Source of the DNA: CAWAHD01 sp963781785
GTDB lineage: Bacteria > Planctomycetota > Planctomycetia > Isosphaerales > Isosphaeraceae
Reading direction: 5' to 3'
DNA: 64,000 bases
NCBI GenBank assembly: GCA_963781785.1
Contig: CAWAHD010000004.1
Coordinates: 62,001-126,000 of the forward strand
The notes below the pieces were generated by a model. That model was not told the DNA's origin, did no database searches, and saw nothing but the letters and a program-made list of their open reading frames with translations. Numbering within the stretch: the stretch's first letter is position 1; every line of letters begins with the position of its first letter. This document shows, in pieces, positions 38,417-47,534 of this stretch. Position numbers and translations under genes: made by a program.

Positions 38417-40164
38417 AGCGAAAACACAAGGATAAAGGGCGCACCGAAAGCGGCGCGAAGGCTCGGCCACAGCAGGCCCGACTCTTGAGCGGCGCAGCAG
38501 CCGCGACGGTCTCTGCACTCGCGTTTTCGCTTGCGCTCGCACTTCCCGCGACCGTATCGGCCCAGGAACATCGAGCCTCTGCCACCAGCCCGAACTTGCT
38601 GTTGATCCTCGCCGACGACCACGGCGGCGGAAAAATGGGGATCGAGGGCGATCCCCGCCAGGCAACCCCGAATCTCGACCTATTGGCCCGGCAGGGTGCG
38701 CTCTTCGAGCGGGCATTCTGCAATTCGCCCTTGTGCACGCCGAGCCGGCAATCGTTGATCACGGGAAAGTTACCTCACACGATCGGCGTGACCCAGCTCG
38801 TCACGCGGCTTTCCGACAAGCAACGGACCCTCGGCGAATGGTTTCGCGATCTGGGCTATCAGACCGTAGCGATCGGCAAGATGCATTTCAACGGTCCGTC
38901 TGCGCATGGATTTGCCGTGCGGGTCGACACGCCCGAATGGGAAGCGGAGCTGCGCACGCATCCGCCGCGCGGGGGTGACCATCGCCGGCCCTGGCTGCCG
39001 CTGCATGTGCCGGCGCGTGAATGGCTGAACGCCGACGCCCTTCCGGCGGGGCTCTTGGATGAGTCGATGGAAGCCACTTACTTTGTCGACGGCGCCATCG
39101 AGCAGCTCAGGATGCATTCCGACCGTCCCTTCGCCATGATCGTCAGTTTTCACGAGCCGCACTGCCCGTTCTCGTTTCCCGACGACTGGAAGATCCGTTT
39201 TCAGCCTGGCCAGTTCACGGTCCCTTCGGTGTCCGATCAGGACCGACTCGAGCAACCCGCCATTTTCGCGCATCTTCCCGATGCGGATATCCGGGGAATC
39301 CAGGCCGCCTACTACACCTCGCTTTCCTACGTCGATTACCAGGTTGGCCGGTTGATCAAGTCGCTCGACGACGCGGGGTTGTCGAGCCGGACCCTGGTGG
39401 TTTATGCGGGTGACAACGGGTACATGCTCGGCCAGCATGGGCGCCTCGAAAAGCATTGTTTTTACGAGCCGGCCGTGAGGATTCCCCTGATCATGCGCTG
39501 GCCTGGCCATATCGAGAGTAACCGCCGCTTGACCGATCTGGTCGAGATGGTCGACGTCTTGCCGACGCTCTTGCACCTCCTGCACTTGCCGGCGCCGCCG
39601 GGATTGCAGGGGATCGATCTTGAGCCCCTCTTGGCGAGGCAGAAGGGCGCCAAGGCTCACGACGTCGTGTTCAGCGAGTACCTCGAAAATGAAGAAGCGA
39701 TGGTGCGATCGGCGCGCTTCAAGCTGATCGTCGGCACGGGCCATCGGCTCCGCCGTGACGGCTACATCACGGCGGCACCGCTCCTTTTTCCCAGCCCGTT
39801 CGAGCGGTTGTACGACCTGGCGGCCGATCCGGGAGAGACCAGGAACTTGAGCGAGGATCCCGGTCATGCACGCGTCAAGGAGGAGCTGCTGGACCGGTTA
39901 TTTGCTCGGTTGACCCAGACCCGAGACGGCCTGGAGCCCGTTCCGCAGGGACTGTCCCGGTTGGAGGCGATCCACTGGTGTCTGATCCCGCGAGATTCGA
40001 GACGGCCAGACAAGATTAGGATTAAGATTAAGAGTAAGATTACGACTAGGACTAAGATCAGGAGGATGATCAAGATTAGGCGTACGATCTCATACACGCG
40101 TTGGCGACGCGGCGAGTCGAGCCCTAATCTTCCACCTATTGTCGCTCGTACATCATCTTCTTAG
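38413..40164 (+). CDS. Secreted type I sulfatase
   Basis: 583 residues with a long Sec signal after a basic leader (TVSALAFSLALALPATVSAQ). The formylglycine motif is C108-T-P-S-R in NSPLCTPSRQS. Metal-binding residues are seen in LLLILADDHGGGK, VSFHEPHCPFSFPDDW and VVYAGDNGYMLGQHGRLEKHC. Typical ending: YDLAADPGETRNLS. Planctomycetes use many such enzymes to desulfate algal polysaccharides. A dedicated sulfatase-maturing enzyme is not in this window. The normal protein ends near residue 535. The last about 48 residues are read from the hexamer-repeat element (RIKIKSKITTRTKIRR), so this C-terminus is an acquired extension. It starts inside the uvrA stop (ATGA). Confidence 0.9.
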   Translation: MKRKHKDKGRTESGAKARPQQARLLSGAAAATVSALAFSLALALPATVSAQEHRASATSPNLLLILADDHGGGKMGIEGDPRQATPNLDLLARQGALFERAFCNSPLCTPSRQSLITGKLPHTIGVTQLVTRLSDKQRTLGEWFRDLGYQTVAIGKMHFNGPSAHGFAVRVDTPEWEAELRTHPPRGGDHRRPWLPLHVPAREWLNADALPAGLLDESMEATYFVDGAIEQLRMHSDRPFAMIVSFHEPHCPFSFPDDWKIRFQPGQFTVPSVSDQDRLEQPAIFAHLPDADIRGIQAAYYTSLSYVDYQVGRLIKSLDDAGLSSRTLVVYAGDNGYMLGQHGRLEKHCFYEPAVRIPLIMRWPGHIESNRRLTDLVEMVDVLPTLLHLLHLPAPPGLQGIDLEPLLARQKGAKAHDVVFSEYLENEEAMVRSARFKLIVGTGHRLRRDGYITAAPLLFPSPFERLYDLAADPGETRNLSEDPGHARVKEELLDRLFARLTQTRDGLEPVPQGLSRLEAIHWCLIPRDSRRPDKIRIKIKSKITTRTKIRRMIKIRRTISYTRWRRGESSPNLPPIVARTSSS

Positions 40165-40219
40165 TCTTAGTCTTAGTCTTAGTCCTAATCTTAATCCTAA
40201 TCTTAATCCTAATCTCAAT
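40012..40219. repeat. Hexamer-repeat hairpin element, copy 3
   Basis: The left arm (40012-40097) has AAGATT/AAGAGT/ACTAGG hexamers and the right arm (about 40155-40219) has CTTAGT/CTTAAT/CCTAAT hexamers. The spacer of about 60 bases is unrelated to that of copies 1 and 2. It sits at a convergent junction, between sulfatase (+) and sugar isomerase (-), as copies 1 and 2 do between convergent genes. Confidence 0.85.
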
Positions 40220-40246
40220 TCGGCCCGCGACCAGTCTGACCGTCGA

Positions 40247-41293
40247 TCAATGCTTTCCCATCAGGACGTTGAGGATCAACATCTCAAGTTGCTCGTACTG
40301 CCGCTGGGACCGCAGCTCCTCGACCTTTTTGTCGTCGACTGCGCGCACCACATCCAGCAGGCGGAGGAACATCGTCTTCGAATGGGCGAGGTGGTAGGTC
40401 GACTCTTCGAACGTGGTCGATCGCATCGCTTTGACGTCGAGGCCGACGCACTCGCCGTGCGTCCCGTAACCGTTCTTCTCGAGCGTCCAGACCTGGTTGA
40501 ACGCCCTCCGCAGGTCGACTGATCCGAAGACCTTGTCCTGGTCGTATTTCAGGCCGTTCTGATCATTCAAGTGCACGCTCCAGAGCTTTTCGTGATAGAG
40601 GGCATACGCCATGTCGTCGGCGGGATCGAGCCCGGCCAGGATCGAGTGTGCACTTTCGATCAAGACACCCGAGCGGGATGGATCGATCGTCCGGCAGGCG
40701 ACGCCCACCATGTGGCCGACCGTGGGCAAGTAAGCTTGATCCATCGGCTCATTGGGCTTGGCCTCCCCGAGCACGCGGATCTCCTTGTCATGCTCGAGGA
40801 TGGCGTTCCAGGCTTCGACGATACGCGCGATCGCCGTTTTGGCGCACTTGGCTTCGCGGATATACGTTCCCTCGCGGGCCAGCCAGAGCACGTAGTTCTT
40901 GCAGCCGATCTCGCGGGCGATGTCGACGCACCGCCGCGACCGATCGAGGGCGTACTGACGATCGGCCGGGTTGTTGGAGGTAAATGCTCCGTCGATCGTC
41001 CGCGGGTCTTCCCACAGGCGGGGCGCCACGATCTCGACGAACAACCCTTCCCCGTCCAGGATCCGCTTGGCCTCGGCGATTCCCTTCTTCGTGGCCGGCC
41101 AATCCAGGTCGGCCGGCACGATGTCGTCGTCGTGGAACTGGACGGCGTCAAACCCGAGCTCTTTGTATGTCTTGAGCTTGCGGGCGAACTCCATCTCCTT
41201 GCGGGCCGGCGGCCCGAACGGATCGGCTCCGGTGCTGATATTCCAGGGGCCAAACGAGAATCGGTAGCGCGTGGGTGAATGGCTGGCGGTCAT
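40247..41293 (-). CDS. Xylose-isomerase-like TIM-barrel sugar isomerase
   Basis: 348 residues from ATG 41293 (MTASHSPTRYRFSFGPWNIS, GGGGAG upstream). Features of the xylose isomerase barrel: FSFGPWNISTGADPFG, KELGFDAVQFHDDDIVPADL, KNYVLWLAREGTY, GEAKPNEPMDQAYLPT (metal Glu), GVLIESAHSILAG (Glu/His) and LWSVHLNDQNGLKYDQD (metal Asp/His pair). These residues match the metal sites of XylA, but the protein is shorter and diverged, so the substrate may be another aldose. It probably supports sugar catabolism along with the other carbohydrate genes. Confidence 0.8.
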   Translation of the reverse strand: MTASHSPTRYRFSFGPWNISTGADPFGPPARKEMEFARKLKTYKELGFDAVQFHDDDIVPADLDWPATKKGIAEAKRILDGEGLFVEIVAPRLWEDPRTIDGAFTSNNPADRQYALDRSRRCVDIAREIGCKNYVLWLAREGTYIREAKCAKTAIARIVEAWNAILEHDKEIRVLGEAKPNEPMDQAYLPTVGHMVGVACRTIDPSRSGVLIESAHSILAGLDPADDMAYALYHEKLWSVHLNDQNGLKYDQDKVFGSVDLRRAFNQVWTLEKNGYGTHGECVGLDVKAMRSTTFEESTYHLAHSKTMFLRLLDVVRAVDDKKVEELRSQRQYEQLEMLILNVLMGKH

Positions 41294-41561
41294 GACGCGT
41301 CGGACTCCCCAAACAGAGGTCAATCCAGCAGGGCTTTCGGATGCGGCCATCAAGGCGCGAACGGGCGAAGCTTGTCGTTTCTAGAAATACCCGAAGGCGA
41401 CCGGCGGCTCAATCTCCTAGCGTCTCGATGACGGTCAGTAGCCCGGTTGACACGGGAGCGGGAATCTCGTCATGATTCATAGGAATTCGGCGCAGCGCGA
41501 ACAGCTCCCGCGCGGCTTGCCCGTTATACCCAACTGCCCTTGGTGCACGGAACCCGGCCCG

Positions 41562-41861
41562 ATGCGACTCTGGCATCTGCTCGTCGTCATTCTCGCGCTC
41601 GGCTTGATCATGGCGATCTGGCGCGACGTGGTCGGGCGAATCGCGCTGATTGTGTTCGTGACGGCCCTCGGCGAGGTCGTCATTGGAACCACATCCGTTC
41701 TGGCCCTGTTTCAAACGATCGGCGCGTTCGGGGAAGCCAAGAGCCTGTACGCACACGCCGAGGCCGTCGCCACCACGACAATTGTGTTGATCGTCGCGAC
41801 AACGATCATGTCGTCGTGGCTGTTCGGCGGTGCCTGGCTGGTGAACGCATCCTTGCCGTGA
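41562..41861 (+). CDS. Small membrane protein of unknown function
   Basis: 99 residues from ATG 41562 (MRLWHLLVVILALGLIMAIW). Three hydrophobic segments: the N-terminal one, GRIALIVFVTALGEVVIGTTSV, and VATTTIVLIVATTIMSSWLFG. An upstream in-frame ATG (41472) would add a hydrophilic leader and is less likely. No known domain. It lies before the M3 peptidase gene, 125 bases apart. Confidence 0.6.
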   Translation: MRLWHLLVVILALGLIMAIWRDVVGRIALIVFVTALGEVVIGTTSVLALFQTIGAFGEAKSLYAHAEAVATTTIVLIVATTIMSSWLFGGAWLVNASLP

Positions 41862-41986
41862 ACGGCCGATTCGAAGCACAATGAATGCCGCGCGGGATTT
41901 GAGTCCAGCAGGACGGGCCGGGCCCGGGATGCGGACTTTCCCCGATTCCGACTCGAGTTTGTCTGGTAGCGTCGAGGAGGCTTTCC

Positions 41987-43703
41987 GTGAGTGCCTATGT
42001 CCCTGAACCCTACCCCCGCCGTTGGCTTCCCCAGGATGCCCAGCTCGAGACCTGGGACCAGATTGAGCCCTGGTATCGCAGGCTGATGGATCGACCGATC
42101 GCTTCGGCCCAGGATCTCGAAGCCTGGGTGGTCGAAGCTGGCGAGTTGAATGCGGCCGTCGACGAGGAAGGGGTCAAGCGCTATATCGCGATGACCTGCC
42201 AGACCGATGACCCGATTCGAGAGGCCGCTCACCTGGCGTTTGTTCGCGAGATCGAGCCGAAGCTCAAGCCGATCCAGAATGCGATCCGGAATCGGTATCT
42301 CGATTCTCCGTTTCGCGTGCATCTCGATCGGCGCCGGTACGAGGTCTTCGATCGCGCGCTGGAGAATCGACGAGCGTTGTACCGCGAAGCCAACATACCC
42401 CGCGAGACAGAGCTTGCCGAAATCGGGCAGCAGTACCAGAAGCTGATCGGGGCCATGACCGTGAACTTTGGGGGTGAGGAGCGAACCCTGCCGCAGATGG
42501 CCCCGTTCCTCGAGGAGACCGACCGGGCAATTCGCAAGGAGGCCTGGGAGCTCGCCGCCAATCGCCGGCTCGAGGCTCGCGAGACTCTCGACGACCTGTT
42601 CGACCGGATGATGCAGCTTCGGATCGAGATCGCGCACGAGGCCGGATTTGCCAACTTCGTGGAATACGCGTTCCGGCTTCGCGAACGATTTGACTACGGC
42701 ATCGCCGACACGATCAAGTTTCAAGACGCCGTCGAGCGCGTGGTCGTCCCGCTCTTGCGGAAGATCCAGGAGGAACATCGACAGGCGCTCAAGATCGACG
42801 TGCTGAGGCCCTGGGACACCTCGGTCGACCCGCTCGGCAGGCCGCGGCTCCGGCCGTTCGACGAGGTGGAGCAGCTCTCCTCGGGGACCGAGACCATCTT
42901 TCGCGATGTCGATTCCGGACTGGGAGAGCAGTTTGCGTTCCTCCGGTCCCGCGAGCTGCTCGATCTGGCCAACCGCAAAGGCAAGGCGCCGGGCGGCTAC
43001 CAGGCCACCCTCGAGGATGCGCGGCTCCCCTTCATCTTCATGAACGCGGTTGGACTGGACGGCGACGTGCGCACGCTCCTGCACGAAGGGGGGCATGCCT
43101 TTCACACGCTCGCCTGCCGCGGCGAGCCGCTGGCGGCTTACCGCGATTGCCCTCTCGAGTTCTGCGAGGTCGCCTCGATGACGATGGAGCTCTTGGGCTC
43201 GCGCAAGCTCGACCCATTCTACACCCCCGCCGACGCCGACCGCTCCAACCGCAAGCTGCTCGAAGGCATCGTTTTCATCCTCCCCTGGATCGCCACGGTC
43301 GACGCCTTTCAGCACTGGATCTACAGCCATCCCGGCCATACCCGCCAGGACCGCAAGGCCGCCTGGGAGATCGCTCCTGGTCCGCTTCGGCGGCATTGTC
43401 GATTGGTCCGGCTATGAAGAGGCCCGCGACCATGCCTGGCATCGCCAGCTCCATATCTTCCTGTATCCGTTCTATTACATCGAATATGGTATCGCTCAGC
43501 TCGGGGCCCTTCAGATCTGGCATCGATCGCTGAGCGATGGCCCGGGCGCCGTCGCCGACTACAAGAAGGCCCTTGCCCTGGGCGGCTCGCGCCCGCTTCC
43601 GGAGCTTTTCGCCACGGCGGGAATCCGCTTCGACTTCAGCCAGGAGATCATTGCGCCGCTCATGGAGACCATGGGCTTGGAGCTGAAAAAGCTCAGTCCG
43701 TGA
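41987..43703 (+). CDS. M3-family oligoendopeptidase (PepF-like), frameshifted near the C-terminus
   Basis: Zinc metallopeptidase of about 571 residues after joining. GTG start with GAGGAGG upstream. The N-terminal helical part carries Y.RW.P.DAQLETWDQIEPWY and EGVKRYIAMTCQTDD. The active site is VRTLLHEGGHAFHTLAC (HExxH form HEGGH) followed by PLEFCEVASMTMELLGS, which contains the third ligand Glu. The frame shifts near 43365-43385 and resumes as LLVRFGGIVDWSGYEEARDHAW, HRQLHIFLYPFYYIEYGIAQLGA, and ends FSQEIIAPLMETMGLELKK. This last segment holds the substrate Tyr/His region of the family. It degrades short peptides in the cytoplasm, as no signal is present. Confidence 0.88.
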
Positions 43704-43778
43704 ACCGTGGTGTTGGGAGGAGTCCGTGGCCGTGGGCAGAGGGCGTGGCCTTGGGCAGAGGGCGTGGCCTCGCCAGAT

Positions 43779-44180
43779 ACTGGCTCCCTCTCCTGAGGGA
43801 GAGGGCTGGGGTGAGGGTCCGGATGATCAAGTTTAGCGGGGATGCGCATCGGGCGATTCAATATGCGAAGGCTGTCGTTGGCGCTGTGCCCTCACCCCAG
43901 CCCTCTCCCTCAGGAGAGGGAGCCAGAAGACTCGATCGGCGGCCGGTGTGTTGTGGCGCTGTGCCTTCACCCCAGCCCTCTCCCTCAGGAGAGGGAGCCA
44001 GAAGACTCCATCGGCGGCCGGTGTGTTGTGGCGCTGTGCCTTCACCCCAGCCCTCTCCCTCAGGAGAGGGAGCCAGAACACTCCATCGGCGGCCGGTGTG
44101 TTGTGGCGCTGTGCCCTCACCCCAGCCCTCTCCCTCAGGAGAGAGAGCCAGAACACTCCATCGGCCGCCGGTGGGTTGTG
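43779..44180. repeat. 75-bp tandem array (four units) with an inverted copy upstream
   Basis: Units start at 43881, 43956, 44031 and 44106 with exact 75-base spacing. Each contains CACCCCAGCCCTCTCCCTC followed by AGGAGAGGGAGCC (a CCCTCTCC/GGAGAGGG hairpin) and a GGCGGCCGGTGTGTTGTGG tail. At 43779-43816 the same palindrome core lies in reverse orientation, giving a long inverted repeat with the first unit. This core resembles a palindrome dispersed in many bacterial genomes. No gene lies in 43704-44296. Confidence 0.9.
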
Positions 44181-44296
44181 GCCGGGCCGATGGCCTCCCT
44201 GGCAGGTGTCAGAAAAACCCCTCCGTCTCACGGAGTCCGGCGGGGTGGTCCCAGCGCCATCAGCCGGCGACACCGAGCGGGGGATTTCTTCATCCT

Positions 44297-46648
44297 TCAT
44301 CCTTTCGAGCTGGCGGTGCTTCCGGCAGGATCAGTCGTTTTGATCCACGAGACCAGCCCGGCCAAAAGCCCAATCGCAACGACCGCGGCGGCGAGCAATG
44401 AGATCGCGATCCACATCCGGAACCGCGCCGGCAAGTACCGCAGGGTGATGCGATCCTTGCGCGAGCCTTCCAGGCGAACTGCCAGAAAACCCCCGTCGAC
44501 CGGCAGGACCGGCTGAGCGAGCCCGCCATTGATCTGGGCTGTCCACCCGGGGTCATAGGTGCGGGCGATGACCAGGTCGCATGGTCCGTCGTGCTCCACG
44601 ATCGCGCTCGACCCGTCCCACAAAAGGAGCCGCGCCGAGCTGGCATCCCGGCGATCGGGAATGTCATCCTCGGCGAGAAACCACGCCAGGTCGAGATCGT
44701 CCGACTTGGAGAGCCGGCCGAGCATGGCTCGCCGTCCGGCGATTGTGCGGGCGCGCAGCGCCACCCTAGCCTCCCCGAACGGTTCATCCAGCTCGATGAT
44801 CGACCACGTCCGCACAGTGGGCTCATCCGGGCTGCGATGGACGATCTGATCGAGCGCGCGGTCGTGCCACTGGCCCAGCTCGGTTCCGAGTGGCAGGAAC
44901 GATCCGTGCGAGCCAACGAGGTGGGAGACCCGGTACCGCCTCAGCCATCGTTTGGTCTCGGCGGTACCGATCTCCTCGATGCTTCGGCGAATATTCTGAT
45001 CGACAAGCGGGGCCTGCAAGAAGACGAGGAGCTTGTTGGGATAGGTGTGCTCGAATCCGATGTGAGGAAACGCCGAGCCCAGACCGGCGCGGACCGGCAG
45101 GTTCTCGGTCTCGCCGCCGACCAGTCCCCGCGCCGGCCGATGCAATAGTTCGGTCAGGACCGGGCTTTGAACGGGGATCGTCACGGGCCATCCCCATTGA
45201 GTCGTGCTCAGGTAGAACAAGATCCCCAGCTCGACGGCCGCGGCGCTCAAGGGCGCCCACGACCCGACGCGGCCGGAGCCCCATGCGAGCACTGTCACCA
45301 GCGCGATCGACCAGGCGACGGCTGCCCAAAAAAAACCGTCCGGTATTCCGCCCACGGTCGAGCGAAGATGGACCTCGGCTCGCATACTCCAGGCCACGGC
45401 CGCGGCCGCCGCGCAGCCGCCGAAGACAATGGCCGCGATCATTCCCAGCCGGATCCGGCTTGTTGCGATCGACCGATCAAAGCCCTCACCGGCCAATAGG
45501 GCAAGCCCGAGGCTCGCAAAAAGGGTGTACCGCGCGGGCACTCGGAAGAAGCCGACTCCCGGTATCGCCAGCAACTGGAGATAGGCTTGCGGCCACCACC
45601 GCGGCAGAGTCGCGAGTGCGAAGCTCAAAGGGACAATCACTCGCCAGGGCAACGTCGACCGGCTGCGCGGCCGGCCCGCCAGGGCCACGAACACCAGGAT
45701 CAGCGGCACCGTACCCACGTAGAGAGCCGCTTCATATCCCCAGGTCTGGTGCCAGAACCAGTAGGGGTCCTCGGGTCCCAGCTTCAGTTCGCGGATCAGG
45801 CGCGGGAGCGCGGGCTCGAACCAATGCGCCGGCGGGAACGAAGAGTACAGAAGCTCGCGGAGCGGCCGCGCGGTCTGGCCGGCCAGCTCGGCAAGCTGCC
45901 AGCTCGGCCCGAGCTGCACCGCCGCCAGGGCCGCACCCCACGCCGTCGCGGCCAGCACGCCGATCGCCCTCAGCCACCCTCGGCGATCGACGATCGCACG
46001 CCAGAAACCCATGCAGACGACCAGAATTCCCGTCCATGTCTGGATCTGAAAATGGCCCAGGCTCCATTGCACGCCCAGCGCGAGCGCGAGAAAAACGAGC
46101 CAGAGGATCTTGCCGCTGGCCATGTATGTCTCGACCAGGAGCAGAGCCAGCGGCAAATAAGGCATCGACGAATAGAACGGCTCGTGGCTCGAGTGGATCG
46201 CTTGAAACCCGCAGAACGTGAATGCCATACCGGCGAGCGCACTTCCCCAATTCGAGAGGCCCAGCGAGCGGCCGTAGCCATACATCGTGGCAACGAGCGC
46301 CACGTAGTGAAGCCACATGGAAAGCCGGTAGGCTGCCGGCACGTCGAGCAGGCCGTAAAGCGCAATGTTGGGCGGATAAAATGCAGCCACATGGCTCTCC
46401 GCCACCAGGGGAATGCCCAGCCCGAAGCGTTCGCTCCAGAATGGCAACCGGCCGCCGGCGAGGCTGCGCTTGAGCTCGCTTTTTACGGGCCGATACAGCC
46501 GGTCGGGGTCGCCCCCCACGGGCTCGTAGCCGACAAGCAACCCGCCCAGGACCGCGCCGGCCAGGGCCAGCGCCAGGACGAGCGGGGCAGCGCGGCGCCA
46601 TCGATCGGAAATCGTGAGGGCCTGGGCTGGTGAAGACTGGTCATCCAC
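44297..46648 (-). CDS. YfhO-like large membrane protein
   Basis: 783 residues with about twelve hydrophobic segments followed by an extracytoplasmic C-terminal domain and a last membrane helix (MWIAISLLAAAVVAIGLLAGL). YfhO-family features: the N-terminal VLALALAGAVLGGLLVGYEPVGGD, LPFWSERFGLGIPLVAESHVAAFYPPN (split LPFWSERFGLGIPL / VAESHVAAFYPPN), PGVGFFRVPARYTLFASLG, and the C-terminal RTYDPGWTAQINGG with VDGGFLAVRL. Family members act in glycosylation of lipoteichoic acid or surface polymers in Firmicutes. The planctomycete role is unknown. GTG start. Confidence 0.8.
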   Translation of the reverse strand: MDDQSSPAQALTISDRWRRAAPLVLALALAGAVLGGLLVGYEPVGGDPDRLYRPVKSELKRSLAGGRLPFWSERFGLGIPLVAESHVAAFYPPNIALYGLLDVPAAYRLSMWLHYVALVATMYGYGRSLGLSNWGSALAGMAFTFCGFQAIHSSHEPFYSSMPYLPLALLLVETYMASGKILWLVFLALALGVQWSLGHFQIQTWTGILVVCMGFWRAIVDRRGWLRAIGVLAATAWGAALAAVQLGPSWQLAELAGQTARPLRELLYSSFPPAHWFEPALPRLIRELKLGPEDPYWFWHQTWGYEAALYVGTVPLILVFVALAGRPRSRSTLPWRVIVPLSFALATLPRWWPQAYLQLLAIPGVGFFRVPARYTLFASLGLALLAGEGFDRSIATSRIRLGMIAAIVFGGCAAAAAVAWSMRAEVHLRSTVGGIPDGFFWAAVAWSIALVTVLAWGSGRVGSWAPLSAAAVELGILFYLSTTQWGWPVTIPVQSPVLTELLHRPARGLVGGETENLPVRAGLGSAFPHIGFEHTYPNKLLVFLQAPLVDQNIRRSIEEIGTAETKRWLRRYRVSHLVGSHGSFLPLGTELGQWHDRALDQIVHRSPDEPTVRTWSIIELDEPFGEARVALRARTIAGRRAMLGRLSKSDDLDLAWFLAEDDIPDRRDASSARLLLWDGSSAIVEHDGPCDLVIARTYDPGWTAQINGGLAQPVLPVDGGFLAVRLEGSRKDRITLRYLPARFRMWIAISLLAAAVVAIGLLAGLVSWIKTTDPAGSTASSKG

Positions 46649-46649
46649 A

Positions 46650-46912
46650 AGCGGCGCGCTCGTTCGCCCCGCCTTGCGAAGGGGGGGTCAGGTGGGGGTT
46701 GAGAGTTTCGTCGTGCGGAAGCCGCGGGTTCATTCCAAGTTCGTCTCGCCATCTTTCCGCCCCTTGCGAAGGGGGGTTCAGGGGGGTGGTCGCGGCACCG
46801 CCAGTCTCAAGGCGGTCGCGCGCTTTGTTTTTCGATGTCCGAGGCTCCGGCCCCACCCCCCTTTGCCCCCCCTTCCGAAGGGGGGTCAGCGATCGATCGT
46901 GCGCTCCGTCAT
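46650..46912. repeat. CCCCTTGCGAAGGGG repeat cassette, second copy
   Basis: Palindromes CCTTGCGAAGGGGGG lie at about 46671-46688 and 46760-46781, with another variant at 46867-46887 (CCCCTTCCGAAGGGGG). The stretch from GGTGGGGGTTGAGAG through GGTCGCGGCACCGCCAG aligns with the cassette at 29795-30043 but lacks its 45-bp tandem units. It lies directly upstream of the YfhO-like gene and probably separates or influences its promoter. Confidence 0.8.
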
Positions 46913-47109
46913 TCTATCGCGCGGAACAAGAACTCGCGCGTCGATTCCTTCCGACCGGTATCGTCGTCGCCAAGCTTCGAGCAGCCGCGCCCGGCCCGGA
47001 TCCAGCGGTCCGCTTGCGAACGCCGGCCCGCAGGCGGATAATCCAGAGCTAGCGGCGGTTCGCCGGCTTTGGCCCGACACCAACCGACTCGTTGCGAGAG
47101 CGAAATTCC

Positions 47110-47433
47110 ATGGAACGCCCCAGCTCGAGCTTGACCAGGAATGCCTCGCTGCTGATCATCTTTCCGATTGTCGGCATGATGGGCGGGATCGTCTGGGGCG
47201 TGATACCAGTATGGGTCTGGGGGGGTGACCCGTTCTACCAGGTCAAATCCATCGTGGTGGGCGGATTCGTGGGTTCGGTGCTGGGAGCGGCCACCGCCGT
47301 GCTGATCGCGGTTCTCGAGCGCGGCAGCATCACCTCTCTCAAGAAGCTGATGGCTATCATTCTGGTTGCGAGCGTTGTCTTTTGGGCCATCATCAGCTTG
47401 TTGCGCACGCTGGTCGCTAACGGAAGTCTCTGA
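47110..47433 (+). CDS. Small membrane protein
   Basis: 107 residues from ATG 47110 (MERPSSSLTRNASLL). Three hydrophobic segments: LLIIFPIVGMMGGIVWGVIPVWVW, VVGGFVGSVLGAATAVLIAVL and LMAIILVASVVFWAIISLL. Glycine-rich helices of this kind are frequent in short planctomycete proteins of unknown function. No partner gene is evident. Confidence 0.6.
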   Translation: MERPSSSLTRNASLLIIFPIVGMMGGIVWGVIPVWVWGGDPFYQVKSIVVGGFVGSVLGAATAVLIAVLERGSITSLKKLMAIILVASVVFWAIISLLRTLVANGSL

Positions 47434-47534
47434 CGGACTCAGCCCGGCGGAGTTCAAATCGCCTGTCAGCACGCGCGCAGCCTGTCGCACGTTCTTGATC
47501 TCGATCGGCACCCTTCGCTGGGACGCCGGTCCGC

